Source of the DNA: Siphonodentalium dalli | Taxonomy: Eukaryota > Mollusca > Scaphopoda > Gadilida > Siphonodentaliidae | Direction: 5' to 3' | Length of the DNA: 64,000 nucleotides | NCBI GenBank assembly: GCA_032622095.1 | Contig: CP136069.1 | Coordinates: 436,001 to 500,000 of the forward strand | Part shown: in pieces, positions 24,713 through 34,300 of the stretch | How positions within the stretch are numbered: the first letter of the stretch is position 1 | Layout of the letters: each line of letters opens with the position of its first letter | The notes under the pieces: model-generated | What the model was told of the DNA's origin: nothing | What the model saw: only the letters and a program-made list of their open reading frames with translations | Database searches by the model: none | Program-made: the position numbers and the translations under genes

Positions 24713-25339
24713 ATCTTCGGAGGAGATGTGTTATCAAGCACATGGGCCCAAATTGCAAACTTTGAGGGCCCGTAACTCTTGCATTTCTTCTCGGATTTCA
24801 AAAATCCTTTCCGGTATGAGTTTGTTTTCGTTCGGGAAATACATAAACTTAAATATATGAATGTCAATCAAAATTTTATTTTGCAAACAATTTGCCCCCC
24901 ACCCCAGTGTCAAAATATATGTCCGACCCTGTCAAAATTTCCTTCTCTGACTAAACTGACAACGGTCAACACGACTATGAAAACCACATGCAGTTATCTG
25001 GAATGATACAAGAGGACAACAGAGTACAATCAAATAGAGGTTTGCCAACTATGGGCGGTAACTCCTCAGGGAAAGCGCGGACACAAGTTCTGAAGCCCGT
25101 GGGCAGTAGGGCATATCGAGATGTGTATACAGTCCAATTTTCGATGCTCTGCTCCTTATAATTTCCGAGATAATAAAATGACATTTTTTCATATAAAGGG
25201 AGATAACTCCACGGGGTAAATGCGGACAATATCCGTTATGAGCCAAAGGCATAGAACTCATTTACCCCAACATACTTACCAAACTTGAGTTTTCTAGTAC
25301 TAATACATTCCGAGATTTGGGCGTTGAAAAATACTGTAG

Positions 25340-25383
<44 letters not shown>

Positions 25384-26466
25384 AAAATAATCGAAAAAGG
25401 GCCATAACTCTGTTAAAAGATATTGGACCAACATCCGGATACCATTATTTTTAGTAGACCTTAGATGCCTTCATTCGCTAGAGATTTCGCGGTCCTCCTC
25501 CCATTAGTTTCTGAGTATTTCCAATTAAACAGAAAACGGCCGCAGTAGAAAAACAATATACTTCCTTGGTTACACCATGGAAGTATAATAATAGGATCAA
25601 TCATGAGTGGAAAGAATCGCAGTTTATGGACGGAAAATATGAAGTATGGTGATTATATGTTGTCCTAATATGTGTAGGTTGATCTCAAGTGTTTGGACGT
25701 GACCCCACCCCTGCCTCGAAATTGGGTGACGGGATTGGGAAAACATCAACCCCTGGCACAAACTGCTAAGTTTGAGGCCCCGTAACTTCGTCAGTTTCCA
25801 ACGGATTTTAAAGTTGTTTCCAGTTTTGTGATTTGCGGCTGACATAGATTGCATAGTATAAATTTCATCTGATTTGGATACGGATAACACTTTGATTATT
25901 GGAAAGCATATGGGCCCAAATTCAAACTTGTACGGCCAAAATCTCCGCCATTTTCCAACGTATTTACGATCTGTGTTCAGCTTCGAGATCGGCTGATGTT
26001 GCAGATATTATATTCCAAGTTTCATCTGATTCCGAGAAGAATTAAAATTCGGCACCACGGACCACCCCTCCCCAGACCCACAATAATGAACCGACACTGG
26101 CAACATTTGGCCCACCGCGTGCCGTCTCCAGTCCGTACGCATTTTCGTATCAGATGACATCCTATGTTCGATATCTTCGGAGGAGATGTGTTATCAAGCA
26201 CATGGGCCCAAAATTGCAAAGTTTGAGGGCCCGCGATTCTTTTAGTTTTCGATGGATTTTCGAAATTCGTCCAGTTTCTAGATCGGCTGATGTTGCAGAT
26301 GTTATATTCCAAGTTTCATCTGATTCCGAGAAGAATTAAAAATTGGTACCACGGACCACCCCTCCCCAGACCCACAATAATGAACCGACACTGGCAAAAT
26401 TTGGCCCACCGCGTGCCCTCTTCCGTCCGCACACGTTGGCGTATCAGCTGACATCCAAACTTCGAC
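24713..26466. repeat. Left unit 15, type B, long tract, 1754 bp
   Basis: Same as units 13 and 14, with (TAA)13 at 25340-25380. Confidence 0.94.
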
Positions 26467-27093
26467 ATCTTCGGAGGAGATGTGTTATCAAGCACATGGG
26501 CCCAAATTGCAAACTTTGAGGGCCCGTAACTCTTGCATTTCTTCTCGGATTTCAAAAATCCTTTCCGGTATGAGTTTGTTTTCGTTCGGGAAATACATAA
26601 ACTTAAATATATGAATGTCAATCAAAATTTTATTTTGCAAACAATTTGCCCCCCACCCCAGTGTCAAAATATATGTCCGACCCTGTCAAAATTTCCTTCT
26701 CTGACTAAACTGACAACGGTCAACACGACTATGAAAACCACATGCAGTTATCTGGAATGATACAAGAGGACAACAGAGTACAATCAAATAGAGGTTTGCC
26801 AACTATGGGCGGTAACTCCTCAGGGAAAGCGCGGACACAAGTTCTGAAGCCCGTGGGCAGTAGGGCATATCGAGATGTGTATACAGTCCAATTTTCGATG
26901 CTCTGCTCCTTATAATTTCCGAGATAATAAAATGACATTTTTTCATATAAAGGGAGATAACTCCACGGGGTAAATGCGGACAATATCCGTTATGAGCCAA
27001 AGGCATAGAACTCATTTACCCCAACATACTTACCAAACTTGAGTTTTCTAGTACTAATACATTCCGAGATTTGGGCGTTGAAAAATACTGTAG

Positions 27094-27134
<41 letters not shown>

Positions 27135-28217
27135 AAAATAATCGAAAAAGGGCCATAACTCTGTTAAAAGATATTGGACCAACATCCGGATACCATTATT
27201 TTTAGTAGACCTTAGATGCCTTCATTCGCTAGAGATTTCGCGGTCCTCCTCCCATTAGTTTCTGAGTATTTCCAATTAAACAGAAAACGGCCGCAGTAGA
27301 AAAACAATATACTTCCTTGGTTACACCATGGAAGTATAATAATAGGATCAATCATGAGTGGAAAGAATCGCAGTTTATGGACGGAAAATATGAAGTATGG
27401 TGATTATATGTTGTCCTAATATGTGTAGGTTGATCTCAAGTGTTTGGACGTGACCCCACCCCTGCCTCGAAATTGGGTGACGGGATTGGGAAAACATCAA
27501 CCCCTGGCACAAACTGCTAAGTTTGAGGCCCCGTAACTTCGTCAGTTTCCAACGGATTTTAAAGTTGTTTCCAGTTTTGTGATTTGCGGCTGACATAGAT
27601 TGCATAGTATAAATTTCATCTGATTTGGATACGGATAACACTTTGATTATTGGAAAGCATATGGGCCCAAATTCAAACTTGTACGGCCAAAATCTCCGCC
27701 ATTTTCCAACGTATTTACGATCTGTGTTCAGCTTCGAGATCGGCTGATGTTGCAGATATTATATTCCAAGTTTCATCTGATTCCGAGAAGAATTAAAATT
27801 CGGCACCACGGACCACCCCTCCCCAGACCCACAATAATGAACCGACACTGGCAACATTTGGCCCACCGCGTGCCGTCTCCAGTCCGTACGCATTTTCGTA
27901 TCAGATGACATCCTATGTTCGATATCTTCGGAGGAGATGTGTTATCAAGCACATGGGCCCAAAATTGCAAAGTTTGAGGGCCCGCGATTCTTTTAGTTTT
28001 CGATGGATTTTCGAAATTCGTCCAGTTTCTAGATCGGCTGATGTTGCAGATGTTATATTCCAAGTTTCATCTGATTCCGAGAAGAATTAAAAATTGGTAC
28101 CACGGACCACCCCTCCCCAGACCCACAATAATGAACCGACACTGGCAAAATTTGGCCCACCGCGTGCCCTCTTCCGTCCGCACACGTTGGCGTATCAGCT
28201 GACATCCAAACTTCGAC
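26467..28217. repeat. Left unit 16, type B, long tract, 1751 bp
   Basis: As units 13-15 but with (TAA)12 at 27094-27131, one triplet fewer, which accounts for the 3-bp shorter length. Confidence 0.94.
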
Positions 28218-28870
28218 ATCTTCGGAGGAGATGTGTTATCAAGCACATGGGCCCAAATTGCAAACTTTGAGGGCCCGTAACTCTTGCATTTCTTCTCGGA
28301 TTTCAAAAATCCTTTCCGGTATGAGTTTGTTTTCGTTCGGGAAATACATAAACTTAAATATATGAATGTCAATCAAAATTTTATTTTGCAAACAATTTGC
28401 CCCCCACCCCAGTGTCAAAATATATGTCCGACCCTGTCAAAATTTCCTTCTCTGACTAAACTGACAACGGTCAACACGACTACGAAAACCACATGCAGTT
28501 ATCTGGAATGATACAAGAGGACAACAGAGTACAATCAAATAGAGGTTTGCCAACTATGGGCGGTAACTCCTCAGGGAAAGCGCGGACACAAGTTCTGAAG
28601 CCCGTGGGCAGTAGGGCATATCGAGATGTGTATACAGTCCAATTTTCGATGCTCTGCTCCTTATAATTTCCGAGATAATAAAATGACATTTTTTCATATA
28701 AAGGGAGATAACTCCACGGGGTAAATGCGGACAATATCCGTTATGAGCCAAAGGCATAGAACTCATTTACCCCAACATACTTACCAAACTTGAGTTTTCT
28801 AGTACTAATACATTCCGAGATTTGGGCGTTGAAAAATACTGTAGTATAATAATAATAATAATAATAATAA
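28218..28870. repeat. Left unit 17, truncated at TAA tract, 653 bp
   Basis: The first 653 bases of a type B unit, ending at a (TAA)8 tract (28845-28870). The cassette and everything after it are absent. It has a private C at 28483 where other units have T. Confidence 0.95.
28845..28870. repeat. (TAA)8 tract forming the left array edge
   Basis: Array sequence is continuous up to this tract and absent after it (CTAGAGGTC follows). The edge coincides with the tract that also borders the cassette. Confidence 0.93.
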
Positions 28871-28880
28871 CTAGAGGTCA

Positions 28881-28910
28881 GATTCCATGGAATCAGATAT
28901 ACTTCCATGG
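28881..28910. other. Palindrome and hairpin beside the array edge
   Basis: GATTCCATGGAATC (28881-28894) is a perfect 14-bp palindrome. CCATGGAA (28885-28892) also pairs with TTCCATGG (28903-28910) across a 10-base loop. Bases 28898-28910 read on the minus strand as CCATGGAAGTATA, matching the last 13 bases of the cassette end. Confidence 0.75.
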
Positions 28911-28914
28911 TATT

Positions 28915-28936
28915 CCATCCCATCCCATCCCATCCC
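28915..28936. repeat. (CATCC)n short tandem repeat
   Basis: A little over four copies of the pentamer CCATC/CATCC, leading into CCCGACCTGACC. Confidence 0.9.
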
Positions 28937-29193
28937 GACCTGACCTTGGCCTTCAAAATGGTCAATCGAAGGTCAAATCGGGTAAAACATGCGGATTTCC
29001 ACGAAATTTGATACCTAGGGGTACTTTTGTCCGGGGAGTCTTTTGGGCGGGTCAAGTCGTGACCCCGACCTGACATTGACATTCGAAATGGTAACTTCAA
29101 GGTCAAATCGAGTAAAACGATCGGATTTCGACGAAATTTTATACCTAGGAAAACTTTTGTCCGGGGAGTGTTTTGGACAGGTCAAATCGTGAC
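28934..29193. repeat. Diverged tandem dimer, 130-bp period
   Basis: Copies 28934-29063 and 29064-29193. Shared landmarks in order: CCCGACCTGAC, AAATGGT, AAGGTCAAATCG, GTAAAAC, CGGATTTC, ACGAAATTT, ATACCTAGG, ACTTTTGTCCGGGGAGT and GTCAA(A/G)TCGTGAC. Many substitutions but equal length. ORFs seen here on both strands are by-products. The GGTCAAATCG wording is, from memory, common in bivalve repeats. Confidence 0.85.
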
Positions 29194-29208
29194 AATATGT
29201 TACTTTTA

Positions 29209-29945
29209 CAGTAGAGCGGACATACCTATATAGTATATCGGTGAGCATATTCATGCATTTGCCTTGCTTCTTGCTAAGTCCGTTTGAATTTGCGTCATGA
29301 AGAGAGGGTTTGAATTTGAGTAATATATATCACCCGTCACAACGTTATACGCTACCAGGGTTAAACCGTTCAATATAAATCATTAAAAAGTGTACTAATC
29401 TTGCGTTTATATACTACTTATCACATCCACTCATCGAAAAGTTTTTATCTCAATATATGATTTTCGGAGTAATTTTGCCCATTTGATCTTCGGTGGAATT
29501 TTCCAAATCTGAACCCACCCGACACAAACACTCCCTTGAGCAGGTTGCGTTTATATTAGAGAGGTCAAATTTTAGAGTCATACCTACAGTATACCGGCTT
29601 ATGTACCACCGCATTAAACTCGCTCCTACATCGGCCCGTTTGGATTTGGGGCTAAAAATCGGCTAGTGATAGACTACAGAAGTATACATATTTATGATAT
29701 ATAGCGTTGTCACGAGTAAACCGTTCCGTTCCATCTGAAAATTAGAAAATTGCGCTCTAGATGCGCGTGAACACTAGCTATCAGATGTAGTCGTCAAAAA
29801 AAAAATTCTCGATGTTTGAATTTGAAGTATAGCGGTCAAGATTTGGGGGGGGGGCGTGAATAGAATATCCAAATGTACCTGCTACGGCATTACCTTGGTC
29901 TTTAATTAGCCCTTTTGGATTTGGTGGGAAGAATAGGTGCATTTT
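29209..29945. repeat. Old, strongly diverged tandem repeat, period ~355 bp
   Basis: Shared landmarks recur about 355-360 bp apart: CATACCTATATAG / CATACCTACAG (29221, 29579), CCGTTTGAATTTG / CCGTTTGGATTTG (29280, 29637), TTAAACCGTTC / GTAAACCGTTC (29361, 29715), TATCACATC / TATCAGATG (29419, 29779). A third shorter copy has AAATGTACCTGC and CCTTTTGGATTTGG (29871-29924). Approximate copies are 29209-29564, 29565-29820 and 29821-29945. The stretch also holds A10 (29796-29805) and G10 (29845-29854) runs. No gene seen. Confidence 0.6.
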
Positions 29946-30080
29946 CCTGTTCCCCGTATAGCGGAAAGGGGTATATATATATAGTCACGCATTTCAATCA
30001 GTTTGGATATAAAGTTTAAATATACACAGTTATATGCCTATATATTTAATACTAATATATTTTCTTATAAATTAATAGCG

Positions 30081-30161
30081 CAGTGCGTAGTCGAGTGGTC
30101 AGAGCGTCAAACCTTCAGTTTGTGTTTTTATTGCGACGTGAGTTCGAATCCCGTCAAATTA
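30081..30161 (+). tRNA. tRNA-like sequence, Leu/Ser-type, probably degenerate (copy 1)
   Basis: The A box TAGTCGAGTGG (30088-30098) fits the eukaryotic Pol III consensus exactly, and AGTTCGAATCC (30141-30151) fits the B box. Their spacing of 53 bp suits a class II tRNA with a long variable arm (Leu or Ser). The TTCAG of the presumed anticodon loop recalls Leu(CAG). Against a working tRNA: the bases that would form the acceptor stem (30081-30087 and 30155-30161) do not pair, the T stem has a mismatch, and the anticodon stem is poor. I call it tRNA-derived, perhaps still transcribed. Confidence 0.5.
30088..30151 (+). promoter_or_regulatory. Internal Pol III promoter (A and B boxes), copy 1
   Basis: A box 30088-30098 and B box 30141-30151 as in type 2 Pol III promoters. 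The matching pair in copy 2 is 30360-30370 and 30412-30422. Both pairs are intact despite the degenerate tRNA fold. Confidence 0.6.
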
Positions 30162-30163
30162 TC

Positions 30164-30170
30164 TTTTTTT
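30164..30170 (+). terminator. T7 Pol III terminator, copy 1
   Basis: Seven T, 13 bases after the B box, followed by further T runs. Suitable for Pol III release. Confidence 0.6.
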
Positions 30171-30352
30171 ATTTTTTATTTTTAACATGTTTTGGTGTAT
30201 TTTAATCATCAAATACGAATAATACCAAACTAAAGATAATGTAAAGATGCTTTTTATATTCGATTTCAATCAGTTTGGATATAAAGTTTAAATATACACA
30301 GTTATATGCCTACATATTTAATACTAATATATTTTCTTATAAATTAACAGCG

Positions 30353-30432
30353 CAGTGCGTAGCCGAGTGGAGAGAGCGTCAAACATTCAGTTTGTGTTTT
30401 ATTGCGACGTGAGTTCGAATCCCGTCAAATTA
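30353..30432 (+). tRNA. tRNA-like sequence, Leu/Ser-type, probably degenerate (copy 2)
   Basis: A box TAGCCGAGTGG (30360-30370), closer to the usual Leu/Ser wording than copy 1. B box AGTTCGAATCC (30412-30422). CAAAC and GTTTG around ATTCA could form a short anticodon-type stem. The acceptor stem again does not pair. Confidence 0.5.
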
Positions 30433-30434
30433 TC

Positions 30435-30441
30435 TTTTTTT
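30435..30441 (+). terminator. T7 Pol III terminator, copy 2
   Basis: Seven T at the same distance after the B box as in copy 1. Confidence 0.6.
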
Positions 30442-30533
30442 ATTTTTTATTTTTAACATGTTTTGGTGTATTTTAATCATCAAATACGAATAATACCAAA
30501 CTAAAGATAATGTAAAGATGCTTTTTATATTCG

Positions 30534-30949
30534 ATAAATAACTAGAATATAAACAATATACAAATTGATCTTACGAAACTGATGATGTTTGCATGTTTCT
30601 ATGTGTTTATCGTTGTTATCGCAAATGGAATAATTGGCTATACGTCGTCATTACGTTAGTAGAAATATACACCATATAACGAAGTCTTGTGTGATCAAAT
30701 TAATGTAATGTTTGTATTTTGTTTGGTTGTATATGATATGCAGTGCGTTGAAGATGCGAAAGAAAATACAAAAGTGAAATGCACGCACGCAGATAGCTCA
30801 TGACACACTATACACGATAAAATGATAATTTACCACACACCATGGGCTACACAATTTACGAATAGGTGGGTTTATATTAAAATCCAAGTTATTTGCTTTA
30901 TAACGGCTCCGATATGAACTCATACCAATATAGCACTCTGGAAATGATT
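30534..30949. other. AT-rich spacer, no feature recognised
   Basis: Unique AT-rich sequence with no repeat relation to the arrays that I could see, no convincing ORF and no RNA gene. Confidence 0.6.
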
Positions 30950-31091
30950 GTTGGAATTCGACGGGCGTTCTATCAGTTCTCTGGTAGAGGAATGAGACTG
31001 GCCCGCGGCAAGACGGGTGTATTCGAATCGGAGGTAGGTTCCATCCCACGGAGGATGGGGTAGCCGGAGGAAGGAGAGAGGGGAGTGACAA
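30950..31091 (-). other. GC-richer patch, possible exon or element fragment
   Basis: A GC-richer island in AT-rich surroundings. On the minus strand it lies at the start of a 97-codon ORF (31091 down to 30798) rich in Pro and Ser at its start, then with SPEC- and YRSRY-like wording. I recognise no domain, and the later part of the ORF runs into AT-rich sequence. It could be a fragment of an exon or of a mobile element, or chance. Confidence 0.2.
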
Positions 31092-31100
31092 ATTTTTGGC

Positions 31101-31131
31101 GTATATATAGATAATATATATTATATATATA
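31101..31131. other. AT palindrome
   Basis: ATAATATATATTAT (31111-31124) is a perfect 14-bp palindrome inside a longer TATATA-rich symmetric stretch. Confidence 0.7.
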
Positions 31132-31334
31132 AGCGGAATTATTTTGAAGAGCTCTTTTCACTTGACTGAGAAAAAAATAATGTTCTAAGTCCAAAAGTTT
31201 TGGTTGAAATATTGGAGCCTTTTTCAAAAAGTGAAAACAAAATGAACGACTTTTCTGGGACAGGTCGATTTGGATCCGTTTTGGACTCTGGATTACCCAA
31301 AAGTCATCTCCGTTTCGCGTGTAGCATAATCTGA
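31132..31334. other. Unique sequence before the right array
   Basis: About 200 bp without visible relation to the unit. Contains AAGAGCTCTT (31147-31156), a 10-bp palindrome. The array homology starts abruptly at 31335 (ATCTTCGGAGG). A minus-strand ORF crosses this junction and so is not a conserved gene. Confidence 0.65.
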
Positions 31335-34300
31335 ATCTTCGGAGGAGATGTGAGGACAAGCACATGGGCCCAAATTGCAAACTTTGAGGGCCCGTAACTC
31401 TTGCATTTCTTCTCGGATTTCAAAAATCCTTTCCGGTATGAGTTTGTTTTCGTTCGGGAAATACATAAACTTAAATATATGAATGTCAATCAAAATTTTA
31501 TTTTGCAAACAATTTGCCCCCCACCCCAGTGTCAAAATATATGTCTGACCCTGTCAAAATTTCCTTCTCTGACTAAACTGACAACGGTCAACACGACTAT
31601 GAAAACCACATGCAGTTATCTGGAATGATACAAGAGGACAACAGAGTACAATCAAATAGAGGTTTGCCAACTATGGGCGGTAACTCCTCAGGGAAAGCGC
31701 GGACACAAGTTCTGATGCCCGTGGGCAGTAGGGCATATCGAGATGTGTATACAGTCCAATTTTCGATGCTCTGCTCCTTATAATTTCCGAGATAATAAAA
31801 TGACATTTTTTCATATAAAGGGAGATAACTCTACGGGGTAAATGCGGACAATATCCGTTATGAGCCAAAGGCATAGAACTCATTTACCCCAACATACTTA
31901 CCAAACTTGAGTTTTCTAGTACTAATACATTCCGAGATTTGGGCGTTGAAAAATACTGTAGTATAATAATAATAATAATGAAAAATAATCGAAAAAGGGC
32001 CATAACTCTGTTAAAAGATATTGGACCAACATCCGGATACCATTATTTTTAGTAGACCTTAGATGCCTTCATTCGCTAGAGATTTCGCGGTCCTCCTCCC
32101 ATTAGTTTCTGAGTATTTCCAATTAAACAGAAAACGGCCGCAGTAGAAAAACAATATACTTCCTTGGTTACACCATGGAAGTATAATAATAGGATCAATC
32201 ATGAGTGGAAAGAATCGCAGTTTATGGACGGAAAATATGAAGTATGGTGATTATATGTTGTCCTAATATGTGTAGGTTGATCTCAAGTGTTTGGACGTGA
32301 CCCCACCCCTGCCTCGAAATTGGGTGACGGGATTGGGAAAACATCAACCCCTGGCACAAACTGCTAAGTTTGAGGCCCCGTAACTTCGTCAGTTTCCAAC
32401 GGATTTTAAAGTTGTTTCCAGTTTTGTGATTTGCGGCTGACATAGATTGCATAGTATAAATTTCATCTGATTTGGAGACGGATAACACTTTGATTATTGG
32501 AAAGCATATGGGCCCAAATTCAAACTTGTACGGCCAAAATCTCCGCCATTTTCCAACGTATTTACGATCTGTCTTCAGCTTCGAGATCGGCTGATGTTGC
32601 AGATATTATATTCCAAGTTTCATCTGATTCCGAGAAGAATTAAAATTCGGCACCACGGACCACCCCTCCCCAGACCCACAATAATGAACCGACACTGGCA
32701 AAATTTGGCCCACCGCGTGCCGTCTCCAGTCCGTACGCATTTTCGTATCAGATGACATCCTATGTTCGATATCTTCGGAGGAGATGTGTTATCAAGCACA
32801 TGGGCCCAAAATTGCAAAGTTTGAGGGCCCGCGATTCTTTTAGATTTCGATGGATTTTCGAAATTCTTCCAGTTTCTAGATCGGCTGATGTTGCAGATGT
32901 TATATTCCAAGTTTCATCTGATTCCGAGAAGAATTAAAAATTGGTACCACGGACCACCCCTCCCCAGACCCACAATAATGAACAGACACTGGCAAAATTT
33001 GGCCCACCGCGTGCTCTCTTCCGTCCGCACACGTTGGCGTATCAGATGATATCCTATGTTCGATATCTTCGGAGGAGATGTGAGGACAAGCACATGGGCC
33101 CAAATTGCAAACTTTGAGGGCCCGTAACTCTTGCATTTCTTCTCGGATTTCAAAAATCCTTTCCGGTATGAGTTTGTTTTCGTTCGGGAAATACATAAAC
33201 TTAAATATATGAATGTCAATCAAAATTTTATTTTGCAAACAATTTGCCCCCCACCCCAGTGTCAAAATATATGTCTGACCCTGTCAAAATTTCCTTCTCT
33301 GACTAAACTGACAACGGTCAACACGACTATGAAAACCACATGCAGTTATCTGGAATGATACAAGAGGACAACAGAGTACAATCAAATAGAGGTTTGCCAA
33401 CTATGGGCGGTAACTCCTCAGGGAAAGCGCGGACACAAGTTCTGATGCCCGTGGGCAGTAGGGCATATCGAGATGTGTATACAGTCCAATTTTCGATGCT
33501 CTGCTCCTTATAATTTCCGAGATAATAAAATGACATTTTTTCATATAAAGGGAGATAACTCTACGGGGTAAATGCGGACAATATCCGTTATGAGCCAAAG
33601 GCATAGAACTCATTTACCCCAACATACTTACCAAACTTGAGTTTTCTAGTACTAATACATTCCGAGATTTGGGCGTTGAAAAATACTGTAGTATAATAAT
33701 AATAATAATGAAAAATAATCGAAAAAGGGCCATAACTCTGTTAAAAGATATTGGACCAACATCCGGATACCATTATTTTTAGTAGACCTTAGATGCCTTC
33801 ATTCGCTAGAGATTTCGCGGTCCTCCTCCCATTAGTTTCTGAGTATTTCCAATTAAACAGAAAACGGCCGCAGTAGAAAAACAATATACTTCCTTGGTTA
33901 CACCATGGAAGTATAATAATAGGATCAATCATGAGTGGAAAGAATCGCAGTTTATGGACGGAAAATATGAAGTATGGTGATTATATGTTGTCCTAATATG
34001 TGTAGGTTGATCTCAAGTGTTTGGACGTGACCCCACCCCTGCCTCGAAATTGGGTGACGGGATTGGGAAAACATCAACCCCTGGCACAAACTGCTAAGTT
34101 TGAGGCCCCGTAACTTCGTCAGTTTCCAACGGATTTTAAAGTTGTTTCCAGTTTTGTGATTTGCGGCTGACATAGATTGCATAGTATAAATTTCATCTGA
34201 TTTGGAGACGGATAACACTTTGATTATTGGAAAGCATATGGGCCCAAATTCAAACTTGTACGGCCAAAATCTCCGCCATTTTCCAACGTATTTACGATCT

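Larger units (their letters stand above)
1..28870. repeat. Left satellite array, ~1.73-kb unit, types A and B
   Basis: Head-to-tail array of a long unit. Using the phase that begins at ATCTTCGGAGGAG, units start at 61, 1785, 3509, 5444, 7177, 8910, 10643, 12088, 13821, 15560, 17293, 19026, 21205, 22959, 24713, 26467 and 28218, the last being partial. Lengths are 1724, 1724, 1935, 1733, 1733, 1733, 1445, 1733, 1739, 1733, 1733, 2179, 1754, 1754, 1754 and 1751. Every departure from 1733 is accounted for by TAA-triplet number, by extra cassette copies, or by one 294-bp loss. Lengths are mostly not multiples of three, and the recurring 60-100-codon ORFs never join across units, so I treat the array as non-coding satellite DNA. 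The family name is not known to me. Confidence 0.98.
29991..30262 (+). repeat. tRNA-like repeat unit, copy 1 (272 bp)
   Basis: Begins ATTTCAATCAGTTTGG and ends TTTTTATATTCG. About 98% identical to the next copy with a one-base indel. The unit has about 90 bp of AT-rich leader, a tRNA-like sequence, then T-rich and AT-rich trailer. It could be a SINE-like element or a tandemly duplicated Pol III gene. Confidence 0.88.
30263..30533 (+). repeat. tRNA-like repeat unit, copy 2 (271 bp)
   Basis: Direct tandem copy of 29991-30262. Differences fall mostly near the tRNA-like part (TAGTCGAGTGGTC against TAGCCGAGTGGAG, AACCTTCAG against AACATTCAG) plus one T less in the T run that follows. Confidence 0.88.

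Noticed and set aside
28822-29073. 83-codon plus ORF and opposing 121-codon minus ORF at the array edge
   Set aside because: Both read through the TAA microsatellite (poly-Ile or poly-Tyr) and the 130-bp repeat, with no domain.
29796-29854. A10 and G10 runs as a retroposon tail or G-quadruplex
   Set aside because: Single short homopolymers without an element upstream and without further G runs to form a quadruplex.
30955-31040. Possible Gly-type tRNA on the plus strand (CTCTGGTAGAGG, TATTCGAATCGG)
   Set aside because: The D-arm-like and T-arm-like words are present but the T stem and acceptor stem do not pair, and there is no T-run terminator.
28871-31334. Spacer as an intact transposable element
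   Set aside because: No terminal inverted or direct repeats link its two edges, no transposase or reverse transcriptase reading frame is visible, and the array phases on the two sides do not match.
32900-33265. 121-codon minus-strand ORF repeated in each right unit
   Set aside because: It exists only in type C, overlaps another ORF on the same strand in a different frame, and its repetition merely follows the identical units.
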